DNA of 64,000 nt from Alternaria dauci (lineage: Eukaryota; Ascomycota; Dothideomycetes; Pleosporales; Pleosporaceae), in NCBI RefSeq assembly GCF_042100115.1, contig NC_091272.1, positions 2,356,001 to 2,420,000 on the forward strand, in the 5' to 3' direction. The notes under the pieces are model-generated. The model ran no database searches and was not told where the DNA came from. It saw only the letters and a list, made by a program, of their open reading frames with translations. This document shows positions 54,319 to 64,000 of this stretch, one piece after another. The translations under genes were made by a program, and so were the position numbers. Each line of letters begins with the position of its first letter. Position 1 is the stretch's first letter.

Positions 54319-56084
54319 ATGGACACAATAGCAGTGGCCCCAAAGGCGTCGGCGCTGGCGTCGCCCAAGATTGTCAAGAATGCAAAGGGCAACATTGTGC
54401 CGAGCAGCCAGATGGCACATATCGCATACGGATGTGGTGAGCACCGCGCCCCGTAGACGACTCTCGGAAAAGGAGGTTACTGATTCCCCAGCAGAGCACA
54501 TGGGCGAAATGTTTGAGAAGGCGCGCAAGCAGACGCTCCAGCACTACCGCGCCATCCTCCAGAATATTCACGAGAAACCAAGCATAATAGCCCAGACTTA
54601 CAACGCGCCCGCGGATGCGCGCAATGTCGTGTCGCTGAGGCCGCTGTTTCTGTGTCTGCAGTGCCCGAGCATCATGACCGAAGCAGACCGGGACCTGCAC
54701 TTTGAGACAAAGTCACACTGTTTCTGTGCGTTCAGCAGCATGTCGTATCAATCCAGAGGCTAACGGGAAGCAGCCGTGGAATCACGCGATGGCAACATCT
54801 ACTGCGGCAACTGCCAGGACTTCATCTACGACGAGACGCTCGATGTCCTGAGAGTGCAGAAGGGTGCGTGAATGCCTTTGTTTCCATTTCAAGGGCCGGC
54901 GTTGGCTGACCACATGCAGGCAAGAAGCGCAAGTACGAAGACACGACCACGACCGAAGACCACAAGCTCGTCATAAGCAACTCGACCTTCCTCCCCTGCC
55001 GAGCCATAGGCCTGCGCGGGCTCTACAACATGGGCCAGACGTGCTTCATGAGCGTCATCCTACAAACCCTCGTCCACAATCCCTTTATTCGAAACTTCTA
55101 CCTCTCCGAAGGACACAAGCAGACAGAATGCGACAAGGAGGCATGCGTCAGCTGCGCGCTGGACGAAATGTTCGTCGAGTTCCACTCGGCTGAGAAGACT
55201 GAGGGCTTTGGCGCTGTGGGCATGCTCATGGGCAGCTGGCTAGCTGGAGAAGCACTTGCAGGATACCAACAGCAAGATGCGCACGAGTATATGCAGTTTA
55301 TACTCAACACGCTGCATCTGGCAAACGGCGGGTCGGCAGACGACTCGGAAGATTGCAAATGCGTGGTACACCAGACATTTTGCGGCAAGCTGTCAAGTAC
55401 CGTAACATGCGACAACTGCCGCAATGTTACCACGGCCCAGGACCCATACATGGACCTCAGTTTGGATGTCCGGATACAGGGCAAGAAGCGGAAGATGAAC
55501 GCAGACAAGGGCGAAGAGACCCCACTGGATCTGAGAGACTGTCTCGAACGCTTCACAGTCAAGGAGAAGCTGGGCTCGGCAGACTACACATGTCGGAATT
55601 GCGACAGCCCGCAGAATGCGACCAAGCAGCTGAGCATCAAGAGACTACCACCGGTGCTCTCCATCCATCTCAAGGTACGCACCAATTGTTGTTTCTGCGC
55701 GTCTCGATACTAATGTTTGCCCAGCGTTTCGAGCACACCAAATCCACGTCCTCCAAGATAGAAACGCCTGTCCGCTTCCCCGTCAAACTAGACATATATC
55801 CCTATACAACCGCCTACAAAGCCGCCATGCGCGCCGCCAAGGCGTCCGGCGCACCACCTACCAACTACAACGTCAACAGCCCGGCAAATGCCCTCGTCTA
55901 CGAGTTGAGCAGTGTGATTGTGCACAAGGGCAAGATTGACTCTGGACACTACGTCAGTTATAGCAGAGAGGGCAATGACTGGTTCATGTTCGATGACAGC
56001 AAGGTAGTGCTGGTCAGCGAGGCAGAAGTACTCGCTGCCGAGGCTTATTTGCTCTTCTACATGGTCGGTGGACTAGAAGTATAG
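54319..56084 (+). CDS. UBP8: Ubiquitin carboxyl-terminal hydrolase of the SAGA complex, Ubp8/USP22 type
   Basis: Five exons join in phase: 54319-54436, 54495-54725, 54774-54863, 54920-55674 and 55725-56084 (517 aa). It removes ubiquitin from histone H2B as part of the SAGA deubiquitinase module. An N-terminal ZnF-UBP domain spans ~38-140 (YGCEHM; LFLCLQCPSIM; DLHFETKSHCF; IYCGNCQDFIYD). A basic linker follows, then the USP catalytic domain (~165-515): Cys box GLRGLYNMGQTCFMSVILQ with catalytic Cys near residue 188, QQQDAHEYMQF, a structural zinc site (CKCVVHQTFCG ... CDNCRN), and the His box SGHYVSYSREGNDWFMFDDS. The ZnF plus a short USP of this order separates it from other USPs. Confidence 0.92.
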
Positions 56085-56737
56085 GGATGGACCTGAGTGG
56101 AGTTTTTGGCGGTTTGGCGTTCAATATCTGCACGGGCAACATCGCACCTACCGGCTGCATAAATGGCGTTTCGAGAGGCTTTGTGGCGTTTTTTGAGAGA
56201 AGATTAAGGTTTCTCTCCACTTGAAGATAACCGAGCATATGTTGGCTTCTGCATTTACCAATCCATTGATACGTTCACTTTGCCATGTCAATCTACTTGG
56301 AGGCTTAGTTTGATGAAGCTTCTACTAGCCTCATTCAATGACTCTAGTTCATCCTGAATGCAGTGCTATGTGTAGTTCCCTCCCCCATCAGTCGCCTCTG
56401 ATTCATGTTGTCATGATTCCTCCACCCGGGCAAGTTTGCCGCGTCCATTGCCAATGCGGATATAGGTACCCTTCCGCAGACGCCCCGTCTCAACGCACCA
56501 TCGTAGGACAAGCAGCGGTCTGAGCGACTTTTGTCATGACGCAAACGTAGTTATCCGGTGGCTTTACACTGCCCATCGAAATATCCCCAGCTCCCAGATC
56601 TGTCCCCAGACAGCGGCTTACGGAACAGGGCGCCCCACTCGGACAATATATCTTCATCATTCCATGATTCAGTTATTCGTGAACTACATATATTAAGGTG
56701 TATCGCTTTTCTGCCAGATACTACCATGATTTCTATA
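56085..56737. other. Convergent intergenic region
   Basis: 3' flanks of UBP8 (plus) and the rhodopsin-fold gene (minus). No feature recognised. Confidence 0.5.
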
Positions 56738-58001
56738 TCAATTAAACGGCAATTGTGCCTTTGTTGAATCTGAAGAGACATTGCTCCTAGAACTTGATTC
56801 TTCAAACATCGTCTCAATCTGCGTGTTTACTGTTATTCCTTTTCCACCCACAAACTGCTCTACGCTGCCTGCCTGATCTGACGGTGGATCCGTGAATAGC
56901 GAATCTTCTGACCCATTCGCTCGATGTCGCGTGTCGTGCGTCGAGTGTAGTCCGCCAGTTATCTGGCTGGACGGATTCAGGCGGTTTCCGCTGGCTCTTC
57001 GCCGCGCAGCCGAGAGCTCATAATGGGGGCCGTAGCTGTTGGATGCGTCCTTGGAGGTATTATTCGTTCCGAGGATCATGGAGCGCAGGGCGGGAAGACA
57101 AGTCGCAATTATGGCAATGGCCGTCTCGATCATCGAGACAGTGCATGTTAGCATTGTCTCGTTCTTCTTGGAATAATAGGCCCGGACGACTGGTGCAAGG
57201 TTAGCCGAATTCCCCAATCCATCCTTAGACCTGGTGGATACGTACTGCTGGCGATGACAACGAAGAAACCCAAGGCGAAGATTGCGGCCACACCAATCTT
57301 TTGCTTGAGTTTCATTTGCAGTCGAGAGACCATGGTTATAGGCAGGCAAATGATGATTACATCCGTAGTGATGTTGAAAAAGGTGGTGATCCAGTAGTTG
57401 ATCTCGGCGGCTTTGGGACTGCATTGATCTGCGCATGGTCAGAATCCTCCTTCTGCATGCGCGACAGGGTTTGCTCACAATTGGGATCATTGGACCATCG
57501 CTTGTCGTGTGGAAAACACTGGAACATAATATCGAAAAAGATAACAAGGTACGTAACAGCCAACCCAGCGAGCGTAAGGTTATACACAAGGACCAGTCGT
57601 GAGCCTGGGGCTGCGAGGTTTTTGTAGAAAAGCACCAAGGCGAACTTGATGGCCCATAGCGACGAGACGTAGAGTGTTGATCCGGGAATAATCATCTGCA
57701 TTATTCCTTTAAAGTTCTCTGGTGTTACTGTCGATATGTCGCCTAATCCTAAATTCCACATGTGCTGTTGGATGACGAGGTCTCCAATCAGACATGCTAA
57801 TGACAGGAGAATGAGGAAATCGTCTATGCCCAGATTGCCCAGCCTCTTCCATCGTGCATACATGCGCAGCGCGACAAAAGGACAGGCGGCTACAGTACAG
57901 ATGTACCATGAGATCTGCCAGCTGAATCAGCGCTGCACGTAGCGAACGAAGGAAGAGAAAGCAAAGCAACCTACCACCTGTCCGAGCCCATTGTCACCCA
58001 T
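56738..58001 (-). CDS. Rhodopsin-fold fungal integral membrane protein (PTH11/SAT4-like)
   Basis: Four exons, 58001-57975, 57914-57479, 57428-57246 and 57189-56738, give 365 aa. The first coding exon is only 27 nt (MGDNGLGQV); a donor 3 nt earlier would also be in phase. Seven hydrophobic segments run from ISWYICTVAACPFVALRMY to IETAIAIIATCLPALRSMI, followed by a ~110-residue Ser/Asn-rich cytoplasmic tail. The motif set (DDFLILLSLAC; GLGDIS; FNITTDVIIICLPI; ARMR-like YARWKRLG) is that of the large fungal rhodopsin-domain family, which includes the GPCR-like Pth11 relatives. There is no CFEM domain. The ligand and pathway are unknown. The ATG lies close to a GC-rich upstream region without TATA. 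Confidence 0.82.
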
Positions 58002-58426
58002 GCTGCTTTGTTTGTCCGGCCGGTACCGAGATAGAGCCGTAAGGAGTTCGAGCCTGCTCGCTCCACCTTGGTAAGAATTCCAAGAGCAGAGTCTGTGGAG
58101 AGCGACGAGGAGGTGCAAAAGAACTGGCAGCAGGGTGTATCTTTATTTCTTCTCCACAGGCAAACCACCCCTAAAGTAACTTTACAGGACGTTACGGCAC
58201 ACAGTACTAGTATGCCGTCCCGTAGCGTTGTGGCATGATTGCATCAGGGGACTCCCCAAAGGCCCAACCGTGACTGGCAAGTCTAATTCGAAAGTCGTCC
58301 GGACGCTAAAGTCGGCGCCCAGTTCGGAGTTGCGAAACCCTTGGGCGGCCACTACCAAGTGGCGACGTTTTCATGCGTTAGAGCCAGTTTAGCTAAGCTT
58401 TGGAGGAGTTTGACTCGAGACGAGAG

Positions 58427-58548
58427 CATGCAAGGGAAAAGTCGACACCCTACTAAGGCAACTACAGGGAGAGCAATCAACCTTCCGTTGTATGGCGATA
58501 CTCTACCTAGGCGACTACGGGGGTTGCGTTCGATTTTCCCCTTGTATG
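58427..58548. mobile_element. MITE-like inverted-repeat element, copy B (122 bp)
   Basis: Left end ATGCAAGGGAAAA, right end TCGATTTTCCCCTTGTAT, inverted to each other. Internally the right-arm unit is again duplicated: an earlier diverged unit (ACCCTACTAAGGCAACTAC ... TTGTATGGCGATA) precedes the terminal one (CTCTACCTAGGCGACTAC ... CTTGTATG). The layout is the same as copy C, 0.9 kb downstream. It sits about 660 bp upstream of the carboxylesterase ATG. Non-coding. Confidence 0.72.
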
Positions 58549-59116
58549 GCTTATGTATAGATAGCATCGTGCTGACCACGGCACTGGGAAAGCAAACGGC
58601 TCTGCTCACATGTCAAGGAACCGGCGAGTAATGGCATGGCAAACCAATTCTCGTAAAGCCTCGGGACCATGGGTGCGAATGGCAAAATGCGCGATCTCTA
58701 TCGAGCGTGCACGACAGGTTCCGTGGTTCGGTCCGAAAAGGCAAACATGCTTCCTGGCTTGCATGGCGATGAACGACAGGGAACAGTAGTCTGGAAGACC
58801 GTAGGGACGCATGGCACACGATGCCGATGGTTCTAGCGCCTCTCGTGTATCCACCGGCTTCTGGCATGGGTAAAATCTGGGAAATGCGATTGGCACGACT
58901 CGCTTAGCTTGCCAAATTTGCGGTCCCTGATTCCCATCGGACTTCGGGAACGTGCCTGAGACCTGCAGCGACGGAGATGAAAATACCCTTACAGATCCAT
59001 GAGGCTCCTCGCCGGACCATCCTCGGCAGTTGGGGGCAACCTGCAGCATGCTGTTACCGCGCAATTGGCGGCCAGAATCGTTCCCATGGAGTGGTAGGCA
59101 CGCCGAAGTGGTGCCC

Positions 59117-59123
59117 TATATAG
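59117..59123 (+). promoter_or_regulatory. TATA box of the carboxylesterase gene
   Basis: TATATAG about 89 bp before the ATG at 59206, between the element copy B and the gene. Confidence 0.5.
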
Positions 59124-59205
59124 CCATGTGTGAGCCCAAACACGATCTACAGCCTCCCGCCAAACTATATCTTTTACCCACTGTCGTGTCTCGCTGACTT
59201 GCGTC

Positions 59206-61137
59206 ATGAAGGTTCCGACAACTCTCATTGGCCTGCAGAGCCTCTCGCTAGGCCTTTTCCTCGGTCAGGTGGCTGGTACACCGCTGCCTCCGAAACCTTC
59301 AAGAGCAACCGTAACGGACGGGATCGCGACGCTCGATCAAGGAACTGTCAAGGGTTTCACAGATGAATACGGAAACTCTGTTTTCCTAGGCATTCCGTTC
59401 GCGCAGACAACGGGTGGAGAAAACCGGTATGTGACGGTGGCGATCAATGCCATCCAAGCCATACAAGGGAAAAATCAAACACTCTACTAGTTAACCACAG
59501 AGAGTAATTAATCTTCCCTTGCATCGCGATACTCTACCTAGGCGACTACAAGGGTGGCGTTTGATTTTCCCTTGTATAGCGTGATCCCTCTTGCTGACAA
59601 TCTATGTAGATGGAAAGCTCCTCAGGACGTCAGCAAGCTCAAGAAGGGTGAGGTACTCGACGCCACAAAGTATGGCGCCACCTGTCCGCAAGCCATCACC
59701 GGCACAACATACTCCCAACAGGATGAAGATTGCCTGAACCTTAACATCTGGGTGCCTTCTTCAAATGGTAAGTCACCGCGGGCGCCGCCGTTCCCCCACA
59801 AGCCAAATGGACCTCATCCTCATCATCGACCAGGCCCACCCACTTCTCCACCAGGCTTGGATGCACCAGGTCTTCCGATCTTCGTGTACATGTACGGGGG
59901 GGCTATGGTGACTGGATCGAGTAGCAATCCTGCTCTGGTTGGCTCCAACTTTGCTCGCAAGGGCGTCATCTTTGTTAGCTTCAACACCCGTGAGAGTCTT
60001 TGGGCATACCCCAACTCTGCCGAGCTTGCAAACGGCGAAGAGTCGCAGAACTTTGGCATCCTCGATGTCGACAAAGCCTTGCAGTGGGTGCAAGACAACA
60101 TTGCTCAGTTTGGCGGCAACCCTGACCACGTCGTCTTCGGAGGTCACTCTTCGGGATCGGTCCAGGTGGATCATTACCTTTGGAATCATCCCGACACAAA
60201 CTTAAAAGCAGCCGTTCAGATGGCCGCGAACGCAAAGTCAGGTCCGGCCGTGGGTCCCACCAATGAAGCGCTTGACTTCGTCGCTAAGGAGGTTGGCTGC
60301 CCGACTGGTGAAGGCCAACTCGAGTGCCTGCGTAAAGTCGACATGTACGCCTTCCAAACTGAGGCCTTTAACGCTACTTTAAACACGTACTTTACACCTG
60401 TTGTGGACGAGAAGACGCGTTACCAAGACTACGCCTCGCGTTTCGCTGCTGGCAACTACGCCTCCCATGTTCCCCTGCTGACTGGTAACTCTGACAAAGA
60501 AGGCGCTCTTTTCGGCCTCGTGTATGGCAACGAGAATTCCAACTTCTCGGAGTGGCTCAACACTTTTGATGCTGATGTGGCGGCAATTCCAAAGGACCTT
60601 CTCGAAGCCGCGTACGACATCGCCGATTACTCCACTGTCTCCGAGATGAGCGGTGCGCAGTATGGTGATGCACGCTTCTTCTGCCCGGTCGACTATCTCA
60701 TCGATCTGCGTAGCGAGGTACAAGACACCTGGGCATACCGCTTCTTCGGCAGCTACTCCAACATTTTGCCTTTGCCTGTGGATTACCCGACGCACGGCGC
60801 TGAGATAGGATTCTTCTTCGGAGGCAATGCCAATTTTGCTGGCATGGAGGGCGTGACTGCCGAACAGCAGGCACTTGCTGATTTTCAGAATGACTGGTTC
60901 GTCGAATTCATCAAGAACCCGACCGCGGGACCTGGCTGGGACAAGGTTACTCCTCGCAGCGGGCCGATTGCGAAGCTCGGTGTGCCTGGCAACGAGCTTG
61001 CTGTAGAGATTGGCGACACGGCGGACTTCAACGCCAGGTGCCAGAGTGTTTACAACCCATTTCTTCCAAAGTACCCAGTCATTCAAAGCGTACTTTCCGG
61101 CGTGATGGATCTGGTGGAGGGTGTCATCGGAAACTAG
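59206..61137 (+). CDS. Secreted type-B carboxylesterase/lipase
   Basis: Exons 59206-59426 and 59610-61137 give 582 aa. Signal peptide MKVPTTLIGLQSLSLGLFLG ending before TPLPPKP. An alpha/beta-hydrolase of the carboxylesterase/cholinesterase family, hydrolysing esters outside the cell. Seen: GTVKGF and FLGIPFAQTT near the N-terminus, RWKAPQ rebuilt exactly across the intron (CG|A), EDCLNLNIWVP, the oxyanion-hole MYGGAM, nucleophile elbow GGHSSGSV, and the late catalytic His in PTHGAEIGFFFGG. The 183-nt intron (GTATGT, CTGAC branch, GTAG) is enlarged by a MITE-like element. A Pro/His-rich stretch after VPSSNG (59768-59869) begins GTAAGT, ends CAG and is 102 nt long, so it could be an optional intron; retained, it adds 34 residues. 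Confidence 0.88.
59461..59577. mobile_element. MITE-like inverted-repeat element, copy C (117 bp), inside an intron
   Basis: The ends ATACAAGGGAAAAATCAAAC and GTTTGATTTTCCCTTGTAT are nearly perfect inverted repeats of about 20 bp. The interior matches copy B (CGCGATACTCTACCTAGGCG against GGCGATACTCTACCTAGGCG). It lies wholly within the first intron of the carboxylesterase gene. Without it the intron would be about 66 nt, the normal size here. Non-coding; no certain target duplication. Confidence 0.78.
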
Positions 61138-62994
61138 AAGTAACGATCAAAGGAATGTCAATCGCATGGCTATCATAATATCCAACTAGCTTCGATAGTT
61201 AATCATAATCTAACGCGACGATCAGTCTCTCCCCCGGGATATCTTTTCAAGCATAAAAACCAACCAATCGCATCTCTCTGCTAAAACGAAAACACGTGAT
61301 CTGGCTAGGTCGCAAGTCCTTTTGATCAATGAAACTCGCAGTGTCGCTTATGCGGAGAATCTCTGGCTCAACGGTGATGGGCGTGACATGAAGCAATGAA
61401 GCAAGCTTTGGGCCCCCCATCCTGATGAATTTGTGGGAATCGCATTGGCACACGGCGAGACCAGAGTAAAGTACACGAATCGTCTCCACCCGCATTACGT
61501 TAACCGAGCTTGATCGGTGACGTGGTCTCGGCGATATTGTGTTCCAGCGATTGCGCAGCATGCGCTCTTGGACACCGCATCGCTGTAAGGGATCCCTCTC
61601 GAGTTGCAGTCGCATAATGAAGTTTGAGACATTGAACTTGCAAATGCAAGGCTGTAATGGTGGGGGTTCTTTACCTAGGTATTCGGGCGGTATCCGTCTT
61701 GGCGATGAACACTGGCCCGCCAAGAGGGAAAAAGACGGGATAATTGCACCCGTGTTGCGGGTTCCACATCTCAAAAGGCACAAGTACAGTCACACCTACA
61801 AAGTCGCGCAATCCAACCAAACACCAAACGCAATCGGCCGGCTCTTAGTTGCAAAGTATGCCTCTGCCAAATTTGGTTGTACCGTCAAGGTATCTTCACG
61901 TCGCGTAGCAGGTATAACGACAAACGTAGTAGTCGCCGCGCGGAGTTAATCAACATCTCTTCCCCCGCGAAGAACCCTGAACGTATTCGTCTCCCACCCA
62001 CAATTTCTCGTCGTCTCGCCTGTCTGCTACGCCTAGGCCTCCAAGTGCTAACGGGCCGGAGTTGCAGGCAAGTTTCGCAATTAGCCAGGCTTGAGACGAT
62101 TGGACCAATCACCGCAATTTCTTGTTCCCATACACGCTCGGCCACACATGGGAATAATTCACAACGCCCCTTTCATAGCGCTCATGTGATGTGTCCAATC
62201 CAACTCCAATGCGTCGTATAACATTGGAAAATCAAGAGTAGGGACGTGTGAAGCATGAAAAATGAATAGCTCTAGCTGCATCACCGAAACTAGTCGCTAC
62301 CTGCTTGTCACCAGGGATGGACTGTGGACAGGTAACACGACGATCGAAGTTAGGCACTCTCTTGGCGTACGGAGGCCTGACGCTGTCGTGCACCAGTTCA
62401 AGAGGGCTGTATGCTATGTGGCGCGTGTTACAGGGGTACAGTACGGAGTACAGACTGCGCCTCTCTATTCTACGATCGTGTTAGGGGCTACCGGTCGGCT
62501 AGACACGCACTCTGAGACTTATGCACCGATAGATTGCCTACATTCTGTGGCTGATTTGCAAGTGTTCCTACCGCTTCTGTGTGAACGTGGATCTGCTGTC
62601 AGGTTCTAGCCCTTGTATGAAGAAGAAGCAATCTTTCAGCGTGAAATCCTTCTAGAGTCTCTAGGCTCTGCAGGAGCTTCTACATTGGTCTCTTTGGGTT
62701 ACTTACACCGACTAGCCTTGTCGTCCTGGCAGACCCTACTCCACGGCTTTTACATTTGCGCAGCAACTCCGGTCCCCAAGGCCCATTTGTGTTAACCCAC
62801 ACAGCACCCCCCGTCGTCACACGCACTGTACGCCTAACCTCCAGTCTTCAGCTCTTTATAGACTCGCTTCTATGACCTGCAGGTCGATCAGGCAACCGAG
62901 GAAGATTCTGATGGAATCACAATCAAACTTGGGTTTCGTTCTCCGTTACACTTCTTTCATACAACAACCTGTCCAGGGCCGAGTCCGTACCATC
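61138..62994. other. Intergenic region
   Basis: 3' flank of the carboxylesterase and upstream region of the terminal transporter-like gene. ORFs to 178 codons on either strand look random. Nothing recognised. The downstream gene may start at 62911 instead of 62995. Confidence 0.45.
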
Positions 62995-64000
62995 ATGAGC
63001 ACTCGCTATCGTCTCGGACGCATCGATGAAGAGACAAAGTCCATTTCACAATATCAGGCCGTATGCGAACGACTCCAGGACTACCGCCAGCTTCTCTGGC
63101 TTGCATGCGCTACGACCTCGCTGCTGACCACGAGGCATCTGTTGATTGAGAGGAATCTGCACTACCCCTTGCAACTGTTCATATGCCAAATTGCGGCGAC
63201 GGCTGTTGTTGCTTCCTTCTTACATCCATGGAGATCGGACGTCCAGGAAGCCAGCGGGCAAGAACAACGAAGCAAACGATCGGTTCAAGGTGCGCTCTTA
63301 GTGGTCGCGTCAAACGGCCTGCAAGCAGTATCGGCATTCTGCACAGTACAGGCCGTCCTGCATACTTCAAATTTGCCACTCCTCTGCATGATCACAGTAA
63401 GTCACCTCAAGCCAAATTCAAGAATATGTTACGCTGACTTTACCAGACCATCGCCTTCTTCGCCGAAAGCTTAGTACTCTACGTATTCAACTACACCTCT
63501 CGCTCAAATGCCGAACTTCTGTCTCTGGGCTTGCTTCTTCCAGCTTGTGCTGGGACGTTGTTCATGGAATACAGGCTGATGGTACCAAGCTTGATCGCAT
63601 CCATTTTGGCAATGCTCCTCATTGGCGCTGCTAGTGCACTGAGGAAGCTGGTTGCTAAACACTACCCGGGAGACCATGCTACTCGAAGCACGAATGCGAT
63701 TTGGCTAGTTGGTATGGGCAGCCTGCTTGCGTTTGTCTGCACTGTCAGCAATTGGCCCGGTGAGCAATGGGATTCATTCGACATTGGTAGCCTACCTCTC
63801 CGCACCCTGAATGCTTTCTCGACAGCGGCAACATTCTTAGCTGGAGGCTCAATACTCTTTCCCCTAGACATGCAATCAGGAAGTCCACTACCTCGAAGCG
63901 GCTTTGCCGCAACACAACGCGTGCGCAGCGTAACGACGATCTTAGCCATAATGGCAATCACAGGTTGCTCCACGGTCCTCTCGTTGCGTCGCTCATACAC
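62995..64000 (+). CDS. Multi-pass membrane transporter-like protein, 5' part (3' end outside window)
   Basis: Exon 1 runs from 62995 (or an in-frame ATG at 62911) to 63396 with a GTAAGT donor. Exon 2 runs from 63447, after a CTGAC branch and CCAG acceptor, to the window end without a stop. The ~318 visible residues start hydrophilic (MSTRYRLGRIDEETKSISQY) and then alternate hydrophobic helices: LLWLACATTSLLTTRHLL, LFICQIAATAVVASFL, AFFAESLVLYVF, LLSLGLLLPACAGTLF, LIASILAMLLIGAA, WLVGMGSLLAFVCTV. The pattern suits a drug/metabolite or nucleotide-sugar transporter, but no signature decides it. The later start MSTRYRLG is preferred because the residues before it look unstructured. Confidence 0.6.

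Larger units (their letters stand above)
58002..59205. other. Divergent intergenic region with an inverted-repeat element
   Basis: Promoters of the rhodopsin-fold gene (minus) and the carboxylesterase (plus), with element copy B at 58427-58548. The 152-codon minus-strand ORF at 58606-59064 has no supporting feature. Confidence 0.5.

Noticed and set aside
58606..59064. 152-codon minus-strand ORF between the rhodopsin-fold gene and the carboxylesterase
   Set aside because: Mixed Cys/Pro/Arg composition, no domain, and it lies in the carboxylesterase promoter region.
61247..61783. 178-codon minus-strand ORF after the carboxylesterase
   Set aside because: No coding-like blocks, no splice sites that extend it, no recognisable family.
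1..64000. Search for CRISPR arrays, prokaryotic operons, a secondary-metabolite core gene or a viral insertion
   Set aside because: None seen. The window is an ordinary fungal chromosome with intron-containing genes and no synthase megagene.

Overview
The window is nuclear DNA of a filamentous ascomycete, most likely a dothideomycete of the Pleosporales type. Genes are intron-rich, with introns mostly of 47-63 nt, GTATGT/GTAAG/GTACGT donors and CTRAC branch sites close to the acceptor. The gene set (FluG, AA9 monooxygenase, GH72 glucanosyltransferase, PTH11/SAT4-type rhodopsin-fold protein, Ubp8, Slm1) is typical of Pezizomycotina. The genus is an inference. Exon joins below were worked out by hand from splice motifs and reading-frame phase.

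Layout. 1-15 kb: 3' part of a glutathione S-transferase, an ASPM-like CH/IQ spindle protein, cytosolic threonyl-tRNA synthetase (minus) divergent from the H/ACA snoRNP protein Gar1, a small four-helix membrane protein and a Whi5-like protein (minus). 15-33 kb: a zinc metallopeptidase with a jacalin-like tail, then three minus-strand envelope genes in a row (phosphatidylserine synthase, serine palmitoyltransferase subunit 1, 1,3-beta-glucan synthase), and divergent from the last a GPI-anchored Gas1-type glucanosyltransferase. 33-48 kb: FluG (minus), a probable mitochondrial helical-repeat protein (minus), a WSC-domain wall sensor (plus) and the TORC2/PIP2 effector Slm1 (minus). 48-64 kb: an AA9 lytic polysaccharide monooxygenase, a tRNA-Ser(CGA) gene, a fungal hypothetical gene with a disturbed 3' end, the SAGA deubiquitinase Ubp8, a seven-helix rhodopsin-fold membrane protein (minus), a secreted type-B carboxylesterase, and the 5' part of a multi-pass transporter-like gene.

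How they fit together. Glucan synthase, Gas1, the WSC sensor, Slm1, serine palmitoyltransferase and phosphatidylserine synthase all serve the cell envelope: wall glucan synthesis and remodelling, wall-stress sensing, and the sphingolipid/phosphoinositide signalling that couples membrane to wall. Six such genes lie within about 30 kb.

Most notable observations. (1) The tRNA-Ser(CGA) gene has, besides its normal anticodon-loop intron, a 50-nt insertion in the T arm with every hallmark of a spliceosomal intron; its exact removal restores a perfect T arm. (2) A small inverted-repeat element family has three copies here, one of them sitting inside an intron of the carboxylesterase gene. (3) The gene at 52.2-53.4 kb shows coding-like sequence in conflicting frames, suggesting decay or sequence error.
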